DNA from: Leptospira fainei serovar Hurstbridge str. BUT 6
Lineage (GTDB): Bacteria; Spirochaetota; Leptospiria; Leptospirales; Leptospiraceae
Assembly: GCF_000306235.2 (NCBI RefSeq)
Contig: NZ_AKWZ02000002.1
Location: forward strand, 62,001-126,000
Direction of reading: 5' to 3'
Length of the DNA stretch: 64,000 nt
Shown: positions 30,246 through 40,171 of the stretch, piece after piece
Numbering within the stretch: the stretch's first letter is position 1
How the letters are laid out: every line of letters begins with the position of its first letter
Notes under the pieces: generated by a model
What the model saw: the letters and a program-made list of their open reading frames with translations, nothing else
The model's database searches: none
What the model was told of the DNA's origin: nothing
Translations under genes and position numbers: made by a program

Positions 30246-31340
30246 ATGGGCATGACGAAAATGGCGGAACCGATGAATCAAAAAAAGAGAATAACCGTCT
30301 TTGCCGTGGATGATTCTCTCATTTATCGGAATTTGCTTCGATCCGCGATCACGAGCGAGCCGGAATTCGAATTTTTAGGGGCCGCCATCGACGGAAAATT
30401 CGCCTTGCCTAAGATAAGTTACTTAAAGCCAGATTTCGTAGTAATGGACGTCGAAATGCCGCAAATGAACGGTTTGGATACTCTAGCGGAAATTAAAAAG
30501 AATAATCCGGAAACTCGAGTCATTATGTTCAGCTCTCTCACATCCGAGGGAGCAAAAACAACGTTACAAGCATTAGATATGGGTGCGTTGGATTTCGTCG
30601 CTAAACCCTCACACACAACGGAAGGGAGCGTCGATATAACCGAAACGCTCGGACTATTATCCGACAAGATCAAAACTATTTACGCGCAAGAGTCACAGCG
30701 ATTTCAAGACCGTAAAATCGGAAAGCTCCACGGCGAATCGAATTTAAAACTTAAGAAAAAATACAATATTTGCGGGATCGGAATATCAACGGGTGGCCCG
30801 GTTGCCTTGCGAGAACTCGTCTCGAAGTTAAAACCGAATTTAAGAGGGATTATTGTAATAGCGCAACATATGCCGCCTCGATTCACGAAATATTTAGCGG
30901 AAAATCTTGCCGCAATCGGCGATTTCAAAGTAAAAGAAGTGTCGAACGAAGAAATTTTGGAAGAGGGATCCATCTATATAGCTCCGGGCGGTATGCAATT
31001 GGAATTAGTAAGGGATAAACGTGGAGTGGTCGGAAAGGTTTATCCGGGACCGTTAGAGGAATTATGCAAGCCTTCGGTGAATATTCTCTTCAAATCCTTG
31101 GCAGAGAATTTCCCGAACGAATCAATGGCGGTGATCATGACAGGAATGGGTGAGGACGGATATCTAGGAATGAAGAAAATGAAAGAAAGCGGAGCTTACC
31201 TGATCGCACAAAGCAGAGAAACATGTCTCGTTTTCGGTATGCCGAATAAGCCTGTGAAAGAAGGGATCGTCGACGAAGTATTAAGCATCGATTCGATTGC
31301 GGAAAGAATTTCAAGTTTTCTATCCAAGGATTTGGCCTAA
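30246..31340 (+). CDS. cheB: chemotaxis methylesterase CheB
   Basis: 364 aa. N-terminal receiver with D68 (VVMDVEMPQMNG) and acidic pair VDDS, then a C-terminal methylesterase whose catalytic triad motifs are GISTGGP (Ser), AQHMPPRFT (His) and TGMGEDG (Asp). It removes methyl groups from receptor glutamates. Three in-frame ATGs (30246, 30255, 30273 region) precede the receiver and none has a strong ribosome site; the most upstream is used here. Last base overlaps the cheR ATG. Confidence 0.94.
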   Translation: MGMTKMAEPMNQKKRITVFAVDDSLIYRNLLRSAITSEPEFEFLGAAIDGKFALPKISYLKPDFVVMDVEMPQMNGLDTLAEIKKNNPETRVIMFSSLTSEGAKTTLQALDMGALDFVAKPSHTTEGSVDITETLGLLSDKIKTIYAQESQRFQDRKIGKLHGESNLKLKKKYNICGIGISTGGPVALRELVSKLKPNLRGIIVIAQHMPPRFTKYLAENLAAIGDFKVKEVSNEEILEEGSIYIAPGGMQLELVRDKRGVVGKVYPGPLEELCKPSVNILFKSLAENFPNESMAVIMTGMGEDGYLGMKKMKESGAYLIAQSRETCLVFGMPNKPVKEGIVDEVLSIDSIAERISSFLSKDLA

Positions 31341-32197
31341 TGAGTGAAGAAATTTTAAAATTTATGAGCGCATTAAAAAAAGATACGGGGCTTTCCTTAA
31401 ACGAGGAGAAAATCTATCTGATCGAGAGTAGACTTTCGGGATTGATGGAGGATTATAAAATGTCCTCCTATCAAGAATTAACGGATCGATTTCAAAATCA
31501 TTCTGATCAAGAATTCCGCGAAAAGGTAATCGATAGAATTACGACGCATGAAACCAAATTCTTTCGCGATGATGGACTCTTCGAGGCGCTTGTCTCCAGA
31601 ATTATTCCCGAGCTATTAGAGCAGCGCGCCCTATCCAACAGGAATCCATCCGGGCATTACTTGAAAATATGGTGTGCCGCGTGCTCGACAGGACAGGAAC
31701 CTTACTCGATCGCAATGGAAATTAAAGAAAAGACGCCTGAAATCTTTAAGAAAACCAGAATTTTAGCCACGGATATCGCTTACGATACTCTCTTAAAGGC
31801 AAAGAGCGGAATCTATAGCAATTTTGAAATTAGCCGCGGACTCGAACCGAAGTATCTTAATAAATATTTTACTAAAATTTCGGATACAGAATATCAAATC
31901 AACGACGAGATAAAATCGATCGTGGAATTTAAATATCAAAATTTAATCTCGGACGATTTCCCGACGGGCTTCGATCTAATTCTATGTAGGAACGTCTCGT
32001 ACTACTTCGATCATGACGATCGAAAAAAATTATTCAAAAAGATCGAAAAATCGATGAATCCCGATAGCTTTCTTATTCTTGGCTCGGCGGAATCCATCAC
32101 GGATTACACATCCACGTTCATAGTACGCGAATTCGGAAAATTTCGTTACTACGAATTAAATCCAACAAATGTAACATTCTTTTCGAAAGGAGCTTGA
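31340..32197 (+). CDS. cheR: chemotaxis methyltransferase CheR
   Basis: 285 aa. Uses S-adenosylmethionine to methylate receptor glutamates. It has the CheR N-terminal helical domain, then RITTHETKFFRD, the SAM loop IWCAACSTGQEPYSIAM, ATDIAYDTL and the DLILCRNVSYYFDHDDRKK segment typical of CheR. It shares one base with the cheB stop (TAATG). Confidence 0.95.
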   Translation: MSEEILKFMSALKKDTGLSLNEEKIYLIESRLSGLMEDYKMSSYQELTDRFQNHSDQEFREKVIDRITTHETKFFRDDGLFEALVSRIIPELLEQRALSNRNPSGHYLKIWCAACSTGQEPYSIAMEIKEKTPEIFKKTRILATDIAYDTLLKAKSGIYSNFEISRGLEPKYLNKYFTKISDTEYQINDEIKSIVEFKYQNLISDDFPTGFDLILCRNVSYYFDHDDRKKLFKKIEKSMNPDSFLILGSAESITDYTSTFIVREFGKFRYYELNPTNVTFFSKGA

Positions 32198-32198
32198 G

Positions 32199-32561
32199 AT
32201 GGCTACAGCAAAAATTCTAGCGGTCGACGATTCGGCTACGATGAGGAGTCTCGTGCAACAAACTCTCGGGTTGGGGGGTTACGAAGTTATTCTCGCCGTC
32301 AACGGTAGGGAAGGGATGGAGAAACTCGATTTAGAACCGGTGGATCTGGTGATCACCGACATCAATATGCCGGTGATGGACGGAATTTCATTTATCAAGG
32401 AAGTCAGAAAAAAGAATCAAACCATTCCGATCCTGACTCTAACCACCGAATCGGAAGAAGATATTAAACGACAAGGCGCCGAGGCGGGCGCAAACGGCTG
32501 GATCATTAAACCGTTTCGCCCAGTCCAGTTTTTAGACATTATCAAACAAGTTCTCCATTAA
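32199..32561 (+). CDS. cheY: chemotaxis response regulator CheY
   Basis: 120 aa, a lone receiver. Acidic pair D10/D11 (AVDDSATM), phospho-acceptor D54 (VITDINMPVMDG), T/S switch region LTLTTES and K104 (IIKPF). It follows cheR by one codon and has a good ribosome site (AAAGGAGC). Likely output: flagellar motor switching, or signalling to the two HATPase proteins that follow. Confidence 0.95.
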   Translation: MATAKILAVDDSATMRSLVQQTLGLGGYEVILAVNGREGMEKLDLEPVDLVITDINMPVMDGISFIKEVRKKNQTIPILTLTTESEEDIKRQGAEAGANGWIIKPFRPVQFLDIIKQVLH

Positions 32562-32562
32562 T

Positions 32563-33903
32563 ATGAATACCGCCGAAGAAAATAAATCCGAAACGATCGT
32601 TCCGTTACAACCGTCGACGAATATCATCCACGCAAGCGGCTTTGAAATTCCAGAAATGTTATACAGTGAGATATCGAAACTCGGTCAGACACGATTGATT
32701 TCGACCGTCTTATTCGAAGAAACGATAGAAAAATGCATAAATTTTCAGCCGCAGATAATTTTACTCGATTTGGATCTCATTCGCCCTGATTTGAATTCGA
32801 ATTTGAAATTATTACGTAGGCTGTGTTCGGACGCGCTCGTTATCCTGATAGTTCCAAACAATCAATCGATAGGAGAGCTGAGTCATGTCGATTGGATCTG
32901 GTCCTATATTAAACGCGATAAACTTCAGGAAAATCTAAAGGATCGAATTTCGGAGGCATTGCAATTCATTAAGGAAAACTCCGACCGCATTCAATTAGGA
33001 AGCAGAAGGAACGAAAATCTTTCTTCCGAGCTCGAATGGCTGATTTGGAAGGAATCGCTATCCGGTATCACGGAATTGGAGCTAGGCAAGGGAATTCTCA
33101 CGAGTCTAACTCGAAGCATGTTTCAGGGGCTGGGAATCGGTTCATTAGTCGGTCAACTGGATTTATGCGAATTTTTTATGCAGGAAGACAATGGAGTCGT
33201 ACGAATCCCTGAAAAATTACTCTCAGTCGTCATTAACACTAAAAATCTATTAAGAGATAGAATCGAAAAAATAGAATATTTTAAGACATATTTGGATCGT
33301 TCCATCGAAAAACAGACGATGAATTCCTCGGACCTTAGGGCTTACATAGAGGAAATAATACAAACACTTAACCCGTTACTTGAAATAAAAAATCAATCCA
33401 TCGTAATTATGAACGAATTCGAATCCGTCGATTTGATCTGTAATCGAGATTTCCTGCATTTTTCCATAACCGAAATTCTTGTGAATGCTATGAAATTTTC
33501 TCCGGATAATTCGGAGATCGTGGTCTCCTTTGTCAAAAGCGACGATAACTGTAGCCTTTTGTTCAAGAACGATGTTAGTTCCTTCATCGAAGGGGGTTCC
33601 GGAATTCCGGACGAATATTATTACAAAGTATTCGAACCTTTTTTCCGACTCAATAATCTTTACGACGAACGATTCTATTCCAACGAATTAGGAATGGGAA
33701 TAGGATTGAATGTAGTTAGAAATTTAGCAAAGCAAATCGACTGCAGGACTTACCTATATGAAATTAAAAAAGGGAATACGGAAGATAAAACGCGAAGGGT
33801 GGCAATCGAATTAAAGTTCAAATTGGTTTCTTTAAAAAAGGAAAAAAAATCTTTGAGGATTTACGAAGATGGGAAGATCAGAAAAACGCATACACCTTTT
33901 TAA
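32563..33903 (+). CDS. HATPase protein with receiver-like N-terminus, Arg at the phospho-His position
   Basis: 446 aa. N-terminal part (about 20-150) is receiver-like: IILLDLDLIRPDLN with D69 at the phospho-acceptor place, but the acidic pair and KP motif are missing. A helical part with GKGILTSLTRSMFQGLG then matches the dimerisation helix of the next gene's product, which has His where this one has Arg (R184). The HATPase (about 295-430) has an N box with N308 (EILVNAMKFSP), FEPFF and GMGIGLNVV. No signal or membrane segment. It is translated straight after cheY and overlaps the next gene by 35 nt. It may bind ATP yet lack autophosphorylation. Role in chemotaxis is inferred from position only. 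Confidence 0.8.
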   Translation: MNTAEENKSETIVPLQPSTNIIHASGFEIPEMLYSEISKLGQTRLISTVLFEETIEKCINFQPQIILLDLDLIRPDLNSNLKLLRRLCSDALVILIVPNNQSIGELSHVDWIWSYIKRDKLQENLKDRISEALQFIKENSDRIQLGSRRNENLSSELEWLIWKESLSGITELELGKGILTSLTRSMFQGLGIGSLVGQLDLCEFFMQEDNGVVRIPEKLLSVVINTKNLLRDRIEKIEYFKTYLDRSIEKQTMNSSDLRAYIEEIIQTLNPLLEIKNQSIVIMNEFESVDLICNRDFLHFSITEILVNAMKFSPDNSEIVVSFVKSDDNCSLLFKNDVSSFIEGGSGIPDEYYYKVFEPFFRLNNLYDERFYSNELGMGIGLNVVRNLAKQIDCRTYLYEIKKGNTEDKTRRVAIELKFKLVSLKKEKKSLRIYEDGKIRKTHTPF

Positions 33904-36046
33904 GGAAGACATCTACGTAACTAATTTCAAATCGAGCGAATTGTCGGAGAATCAGGGGGAAGACGCCGAAAAATCCCTATATCTAAAGAATTTATTCGAA
34001 AAATATTCGAGGATGCTGCAAAAAACCCCCGTCGGCACCGTTTCAATCGATTTCTTTCGGGCCGAGCAGGAGGAGCGATTTCGTTCAGTAGCAGCCGTCG
34101 GAAAAACTTTGCTATTACCCGATACGTCTGACAGAAATTCATATTCGCTTAACGATCCCAACTTGCTCAACTATTCATCGACGGTAAATGAAAGTGTATC
34201 CGCGGCAATGGATCGCTATTTATCTGCGAGGATTTCTTCCGAGCTGATTATTCCGATCCTCGTTCAAGACGGGGAATCGGGTAGGAAGCCGCTTGCCTAT
34301 ATTCATGTAGTAGCCGCCGAGCAACATTTTACGAAAGAAACAGCAGGCGAACTTGAATCTATTGCGGTTGAAATTTCCCAAAATATAGAGGAATGGAGTC
34401 GGGAAAAAATATCGCAAAGATTCATCGTTAGCGACCTTTCACAGAACGGAATCGGATTCGAGATTCCTTCCGCCGTTTCAAAGGATAATTTAAGTCGCTT
34501 TAGAAAGTACGCATTTAAACTCACTTTACCCAACCAAAGACCGTTTATTTTGGAGGGAACTTTGAGGTGGTGGGCAAAATCGGAAAACGGAAATATGAAC
34601 GTCGGATTGAAACTCGAGCGGAAGGATCGGGATGAAATAGAAAAACATAGATTCGATATCTCGATAAAGCACCTTGAAAAATTGCTCGATAAATCGGACT
34701 CCCATTTGACGGAGTCAGGAGCCCGATCTCGCACCTCAGATAAGATGAATTCTTCCAGTTCTCTCTTATACATCGATCCGGATCCCTATTTCTCAAAGCG
34801 AGCAAATGAACTATTTAAGAACGAAGAATTAATGATCATTTTCGCCGATTCTTTAACGGAGGGATTGGTACAATGTGCAAAATGGTCTCCCGCAGTAGTC
34901 GTGACGGAGATCGAATCCGATAAGATTCACGTCATAGATTATCTGAAAGCTTTGCGAAAGATTTCTCCCGGAAGCCTGATTATAACGTATTCGAAAATGG
35001 AACACACAACGCTGAGCCTTAGCTCGTTCAATTGGATATGGGCCCAACTATTGAAGAAAAAGCAGGAAAAACAATTATTGGAATCCGTAAAGAACGCCCT
35101 AAGTTGGTATAAAGAGAAGATCCGCAATTATCAAAGCGTTCTTCTGGATGAAAAGAATCTATCGGGAGAAATCGATTGGTTACTCTGGAAGGACTATCAA
35201 AGAAATTCCGATCAGATGACGGTGGGAAAGAATATTCTAAATAGTATTTCTCATAGTTCTTCCCAGGGTATCGGTCTAGGCTCCTTGCTTACCTATCTAG
35301 ACCTAGCCGAATTTGCCCTTAAAAAGGACGGTACCGATTGCCTGATTCCGAAGGACTTGATGAAATCAATCCTCGAAAACAAAAACATGATGAGGAGCTG
35401 GACAGAAAAATTGGATAAGTTAAAAAGCTTATTCGATTTGAAAGTCGTCCCCGAAACGTTGGATATCGTAGAAGTTCAATCGATCGTCAATAAGACCATC
35501 GCCGATTTACACCAAACGGCAAAAATAAAGAATAATCATATTATCTTTATGGATAAACGTCTAGAATACAAAGTAAAATGTAACCGGAAATTCCTTACCT
35601 TTTCGATCAAAGAAATTCTAGTAAATGCGATGAAATTTTCTCCGGAGCATTCGAAAATACAAATCATAATGTATCCGGAGGGTTCCATGTTAAACATCGA
35701 TATCATCAATGAGATCGAAGTCGACAAAAGCGGGATTCGCGGGATTCCGAAACAGTATTCGGAGAGACTATTCGAGCCTTTTTTCAGAATGAATCATACG
35801 TATGACGAGCGGTTTCAAGAAGCGGATTTCGGTTTCGGGATCGGCTTGAATTTAGTGCAGAACCTGGCGAAACAAATCGATAATATCGTGAGAATATCCG
35901 AAATAAAAGATTATTCTAGCGCGGAACTAGCAAACAAAATAGCGACCGAAATACAATTACCGATTCTTTCAAGGCGGGGAGAACCGAACATTACCGAAGA
36001 GGATATTAGTAGGACGCATATCGTAAACAGCAGCCAAAGAGATTAA
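33869..36046 (+). CDS. GAF-PilZ-receiver-like-HATPase protein, paralogue of upstream gene
   Basis: 725 aa. Order of parts: GAF-like (1-175), PilZ-like (about 178-265, with the SDLSQNGIGFEI form of the D-x-S-x-x-G motif; the RxxxR motif is not exact), degenerate receiver (about 295-415, phospho-Asp place is VVTEIES), helical segment with SISHSSSQG (possible phospho-acceptor H462), and HATPase (about 575-700; N586 in EILVNAMKFSP, FEPFF, GFGIGLNLV). The last 330 residues align along their length with the upstream protein. PilZ domains bind c-di-GMP in many proteins, so this could tie c-di-GMP to the chemotaxis pathway. ATG at 33869 has a GAGG site. Its stop overlaps the convergent ispH stop. Confidence 0.82.
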   Translation: MGRSEKRIHLFKEDIYVTNFKSSELSENQGEDAEKSLYLKNLFEKYSRMLQKTPVGTVSIDFFRAEQEERFRSVAAVGKTLLLPDTSDRNSYSLNDPNLLNYSSTVNESVSAAMDRYLSARISSELIIPILVQDGESGRKPLAYIHVVAAEQHFTKETAGELESIAVEISQNIEEWSREKISQRFIVSDLSQNGIGFEIPSAVSKDNLSRFRKYAFKLTLPNQRPFILEGTLRWWAKSENGNMNVGLKLERKDRDEIEKHRFDISIKHLEKLLDKSDSHLTESGARSRTSDKMNSSSSLLYIDPDPYFSKRANELFKNEELMIIFADSLTEGLVQCAKWSPAVVVTEIESDKIHVIDYLKALRKISPGSLIITYSKMEHTTLSLSSFNWIWAQLLKKKQEKQLLESVKNALSWYKEKIRNYQSVLLDEKNLSGEIDWLLWKDYQRNSDQMTVGKNILNSISHSSSQGIGLGSLLTYLDLAEFALKKDGTDCLIPKDLMKSILENKNMMRSWTEKLDKLKSLFDLKVVPETLDIVEVQSIVNKTIADLHQTAKIKNNHIIFMDKRLEYKVKCNRKFLTFSIKEILVNAMKFSPEHSKIQIIMYPEGSMLNIDIINEIEVDKSGIRGIPKQYSERLFEPFFRMNHTYDERFQEADFGFGIGLNLVQNLAKQIDNIVRISEIKDYSSAELANKIATEIQLPILSRRGEPNITEEDISRTHIVNSSQRD

Positions 36047-36981
36047 TTGAGTAATTTCGCGGGAAGTTTAAAGCTCATGGAATCCTCTCTGGATTCGGGA
36101 AAAAGCTGCACGTTTACGTCCGGGTAGAAGTGACGCAGTTTCTCGATAATCTCATCCACTAAAATCTGCGGAGTTGAAGCTCCGGCGGTAATTCCAAGGG
36201 TGTTAATTCGATTGTTTATTAAATATTCCTTATTCAAATCGTCCGCCGACGTGACTTTAAACGAAGCAGGTTTGGACTTTTGCGCCAATTGCAATAACCG
36301 CAACGAGTTGGAACTATTATCCGCGCCGATTACCAACATTGCATCGATTGAATCCATCATTTGTGCGACCGCTTCTTGGCGCTCCGTCGTTGCGTAACAT
36401 ATATCGTCTTTCGCCGGATGTTCGACTGTCGGGAACAATTCGGCTATTTTCTTAACGATCAGCTGAGTATCGGCGACCGATAAGGTTGTTTGCATTAAAT
36501 ACGTGATCGGATTTTCCCGATTGATTTTCTCAACGAGCTTTTCCACATCCTCCGGAGATTCCACTAGAAACATCTGTGCTTCACCCATGGTTCCGATCGC
36601 TTCGTCGTGTCCTTGGTGACCGATATAAATAATCTGGTAATCTTCCTTATATCTTCTAGCTTTCCTATGAACTCTTGTCACTAACGGACAGGTCGCGTCG
36701 CCGATCTGCATATTCCTAAGTTTAGCATCCTCCACGACTGCCGGCGAGACTCCATGAGCGGAAAAAATCACCGTCGCTCCGTCGGGCGCCTCGTCCAGTT
36801 CGCTTATGAAACGAATTCCTCGCTTTTTCATATCTTCGACAACGCGCCGGTTGTGGACGATCTCCTTTCGAACATAAATCTGCTCGGAGGATTGCGCTTG
36901 TACTTGCTCCACATACGAAATTGCGTATTTTACACCCGCGCAAAAACCTCTGGGATTGGCTAAGTAAATGGTCTGAAGCAT
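36043..36981 (-). CDS. ispH: 4-hydroxy-3-methylbut-2-enyl diphosphate reductase
   Basis: 312 aa from the ATG at 36981. An in-frame GTG at 37029 would add 16 residues, but the shorter form puts the first cluster cysteine at residue 14, close to E. coli (12). The three [4Fe-4S] cysteines are in NPRGFCAGV, GDATCPLV and DICYATTERQ; substrate histidines are in VHNRRV, FSAHGVSP and IGHQGHDE. It catalyses the last step of the MEP isoprenoid pathway. Neither start has a clear ribosome site. The 3' end overlaps the convergent 725-aa gene by four bases. Confidence 0.95.
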   Translation of the reverse strand: MLQTIYLANPRGFCAGVKYAISYVEQVQAQSSEQIYVRKEIVHNRRVVEDMKKRGIRFISELDEAPDGATVIFSAHGVSPAVVEDAKLRNMQIGDATCPLVTRVHRKARRYKEDYQIIYIGHQGHDEAIGTMGEAQMFLVESPEDVEKLVEKINRENPITYLMQTTLSVADTQLIVKKIAELFPTVEHPAKDDICYATTERQEAVAQMMDSIDAMLVIGADNSSNSLRLLQLAQKSKPASFKVTSADDLNKEYLINNRINTLGITAGASTPQILVDEIIEKLRHFYPDVNVQLFPESREDSMSFKLPAKLLN

Positions 36982-37204
36982 ACTCGTTTCAGCATGTACG
37001 AGACTTCCACTTGGGGCAAGTACTTTCACGGCGGTTTTATTCGGCTCCGAAGGTCCTTTTATTCTATTCGATAACTGCTCCCCGGGTATGCCAGGGTAGT
37101 TCCAAAAGGGACATATCCGAAGGAAGTCGGAAGGTTTCTTTTATCGGATTCGCTCGGAAAAAGTATCTACTCGGATTTTACGAATTGGACGATCCAAATG
37201 GTGA

Positions 37205-38122
<918 letters not shown>

Positions 38123-38207
38123 TTTAATGGCTCACCGATCGGTTTCTTAGTAGGGGCCGGTCGGGCACGTCCTTAAGCGAATGCAGGTTCTTTCGACGGG
38201 ACCGACG

Positions 38208-38230
38208 GATTTATAATTTTGTTATAAATC
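38208..38230 (+). repeat. AT-rich perfect hairpin after flaB
   Basis: GATTTATAA (38208-38216) and TTATAAATC (38222-38230) pair perfectly around a 5-nt loop. It lies in the 3' untranslated part of flaB, just before the terminator. The rest of 38123-38451 (329 bp) holds no gene; GGGAGA near 38440 is the ribosome site of the next gene. Confidence 0.6.
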
Positions 38231-38246
38231 GCCGTACGACTCTGAA

Positions 38247-38285
38247 GCCTAACGTTCTTTCAAAGAACCGTTGGGCTTTTTTTTG
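38247..38285 (+). terminator. rho-independent terminator of flaB
   Basis: AGCCTAACG pairs with CGTTGGGCT (38267-38275) around an inner TTCTTT/AAAGAA stem, followed by eight T residues. Confidence 0.88.
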
Positions 38286-38451
38286 CCTAAAAAATCTTAC
38301 GATCGAAATCTAAAAATTTCTTTCTCTCTGTCCGGCAAATGCAAGAACTTCAATTTAGGATAAAAATCGGATTCGCTCCTTCCAATAAAACAGGGTAGAT
38401 AACCCGCAATCCGGAAATTTCCAAATTGGGTTTCAATCCCGGGAGAATTTT

Positions 38452-40098
38452 TTGAAGTTCAGATTCGACTCTGTTTTCTTTTTACTTAGTTTATATTTTC
38501 TCTTTCTGATTCTAGGTTTAGGCTCGTTTCCTCTGATTGATTGGGATGAGAATATCTACGGAGCTGCGTCCAAAGGAATGTTCGTATCCGGGGATTTTTT
38601 TAGAATCACCGTCAACGGTCAGTTATTTACCGAAAAACCGCCTTTGTATTTTTGGCTGGCCGCAATTTCCTATTTTACGTTCGGACTGAACGAATTCGGA
38701 ACGAGATTTCCTTCCGTTTTAAGCGCAGTGTTAGCTTTCGGAACGATTTATTTTTTTGGAAAACGACTCCGTTCATCCAAGTTCGGGATCATTTGGGCCC
38801 TTTTGTATTCTTCTTCTTTACTTCCGTTGGTTCTCGCAAGAACGGCATATATCGATCATCTATTCAATACCTTCATCTTTCTAGGCGCCGTCGGACTTTG
38901 TTTATATGATACGGATATACGGAAACAAACTCCCGGAGCTTGGAAATGGCTTATCGCCGCCTCTGCCAGTATGGCCTTAGCCGTTCTCGCGAAAGGTCCT
39001 CTAGGTCTCTGCATTCCGGTCGCATCGTTTATAGCGATGAGAATCTTCGAACGAAGATTTCAAATCTCCATCATCCATACCGCAATCGGTGCGGTCGTTT
39101 TTATCGGAGCAGTCTCGGTCTATTATTTAACGGATTACCTTCTTCATGGCGAGGAATTCTTACAAGGATTTCTGGAATTCCAGAGAAAGCTATTAACCAA
39201 GTCCCTGGAGTCGCATACCGGTCCTTGGTTTTATCATTTCATCGCGGCATTGATCGGATTCTTTCCCTGGACTCCGTTTCTGTTCGCATATATTTCCAAG
39301 GGCAGACGAGAAATTTTAAAAGAAGACGGGATTCGCCAGGTTTCGTTGCTAATGATCGCTTGGACAGGAATCGTATTGATTATTTTCTCCATCGTTCAGA
39401 CCAAGCTTCCCCATTACTCTTCCTCGATTTACTTTCCTCTTTCCTTCTTCACAGCATTGGTTCTGGAACGATTCGGGGCGGAGCTTGTGCTTAAAAAATG
39501 GATTATTCTTTCCTTTCTTTCATTTTCTTGCATAGTAAGCGTTTTATTTTTAGGACTTCCGATACTTGCGAATTATTTGATACGATCAGGATTCTCCGAT
39601 GAAAAAGTATTTCCCGAATTCGGAATTATCGATTCGATTCCCGGTTTAGTTCTTTTAGCAGGGATCTTATTCGCATATTTTCGGGTTAGAAGCGTAACTC
39701 CAGGCGATTTATCCGGGAAATTCATCTTTCCGGTCTGGGTAACCTTACTCGTGTTCCTAATTTCTCTTTCAGTGACGCTTGCTCCGAAAGTAATCGATCT
39801 GCTCCAGGGGAAAACATTACGATTATTCGATAGAGCCGTTCGAGAAGAAGGAGGGGAGGTCATTTTTTATAAGTATCTTTCCTTTTATCCGATGTTCTAT
39901 CGGGACCAACCGATCCATATCGTCGGAAGTTATAAATTTAAGGACGAATCGGATTTGCTGAATCATCCTCCTGAAGGGAAGAAACTGTTTATTATCGGAA
40001 ATGCAAATAGCCAGACGGAATTGATTTTTCTTTACCCGAATCGTAAATTTGTCCCGATAGAAACGGAAGGCGGATTGGTGCTATTACGGGTCTTATAA
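38452..40098 (+). CDS. ArnT-like glycosyltransferase (GT-C fold), integral membrane
   Basis: 548 aa with about ten to twelve membrane segments and a soluble C-terminal tail. The first periplasmic loop has the catalytic acid motif IDWDENIYGAASKGM and then TEKPPLYFWLAAISYFTFG, both typical of the ArnT/PMT family, which move sugars from undecaprenyl-phosphate carriers to lipid A, glycans or proteins at the periplasmic face. Substrate cannot be told from sequence. TTG start with GGGAGA upstream. Convergent with a family 2 glycosyltransferase, which could make the lipid-linked sugar donor; that pairing is inferred. Confidence 0.87.
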   Translation: MKFRFDSVFFLLSLYFLFLILGLGSFPLIDWDENIYGAASKGMFVSGDFFRITVNGQLFTEKPPLYFWLAAISYFTFGLNEFGTRFPSVLSAVLAFGTIYFFGKRLRSSKFGIIWALLYSSSLLPLVLARTAYIDHLFNTFIFLGAVGLCLYDTDIRKQTPGAWKWLIAASASMALAVLAKGPLGLCIPVASFIAMRIFERRFQISIIHTAIGAVVFIGAVSVYYLTDYLLHGEEFLQGFLEFQRKLLTKSLESHTGPWFYHFIAALIGFFPWTPFLFAYISKGRREILKEDGIRQVSLLMIAWTGIVLIIFSIVQTKLPHYSSSIYFPLSFFTALVLERFGAELVLKKWIILSFLSFSCIVSVLFLGLPILANYLIRSGFSDEKVFPEFGIIDSIPGLVLLAGILFAYFRVRSVTPGDLSGKFIFPVWVTLLVFLISLSVTLAPKVIDLLQGKTLRLFDRAVREEGGEVIFYKYLSFYPMFYRDQPIHIVGSYKFKDESDLLNHPPEGKKLFIIGNANSQTELIFLYPNRKFVPIETEGGLVLLRVL

Positions 40099-40171
40099 TA
40101 TCTAAGACGATTCTAACCGTTCGATAATGATCTCGCCCTTTTAAACGCAAGCGGTGAGATCCATCGGAGAT

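Noticed and set aside
37030..37204. Sigma-28 promoter for flaB
   Set aside because: A CGATAA-like element is present near 37069, but no TAAA element lies at the right distance, so it was not called.
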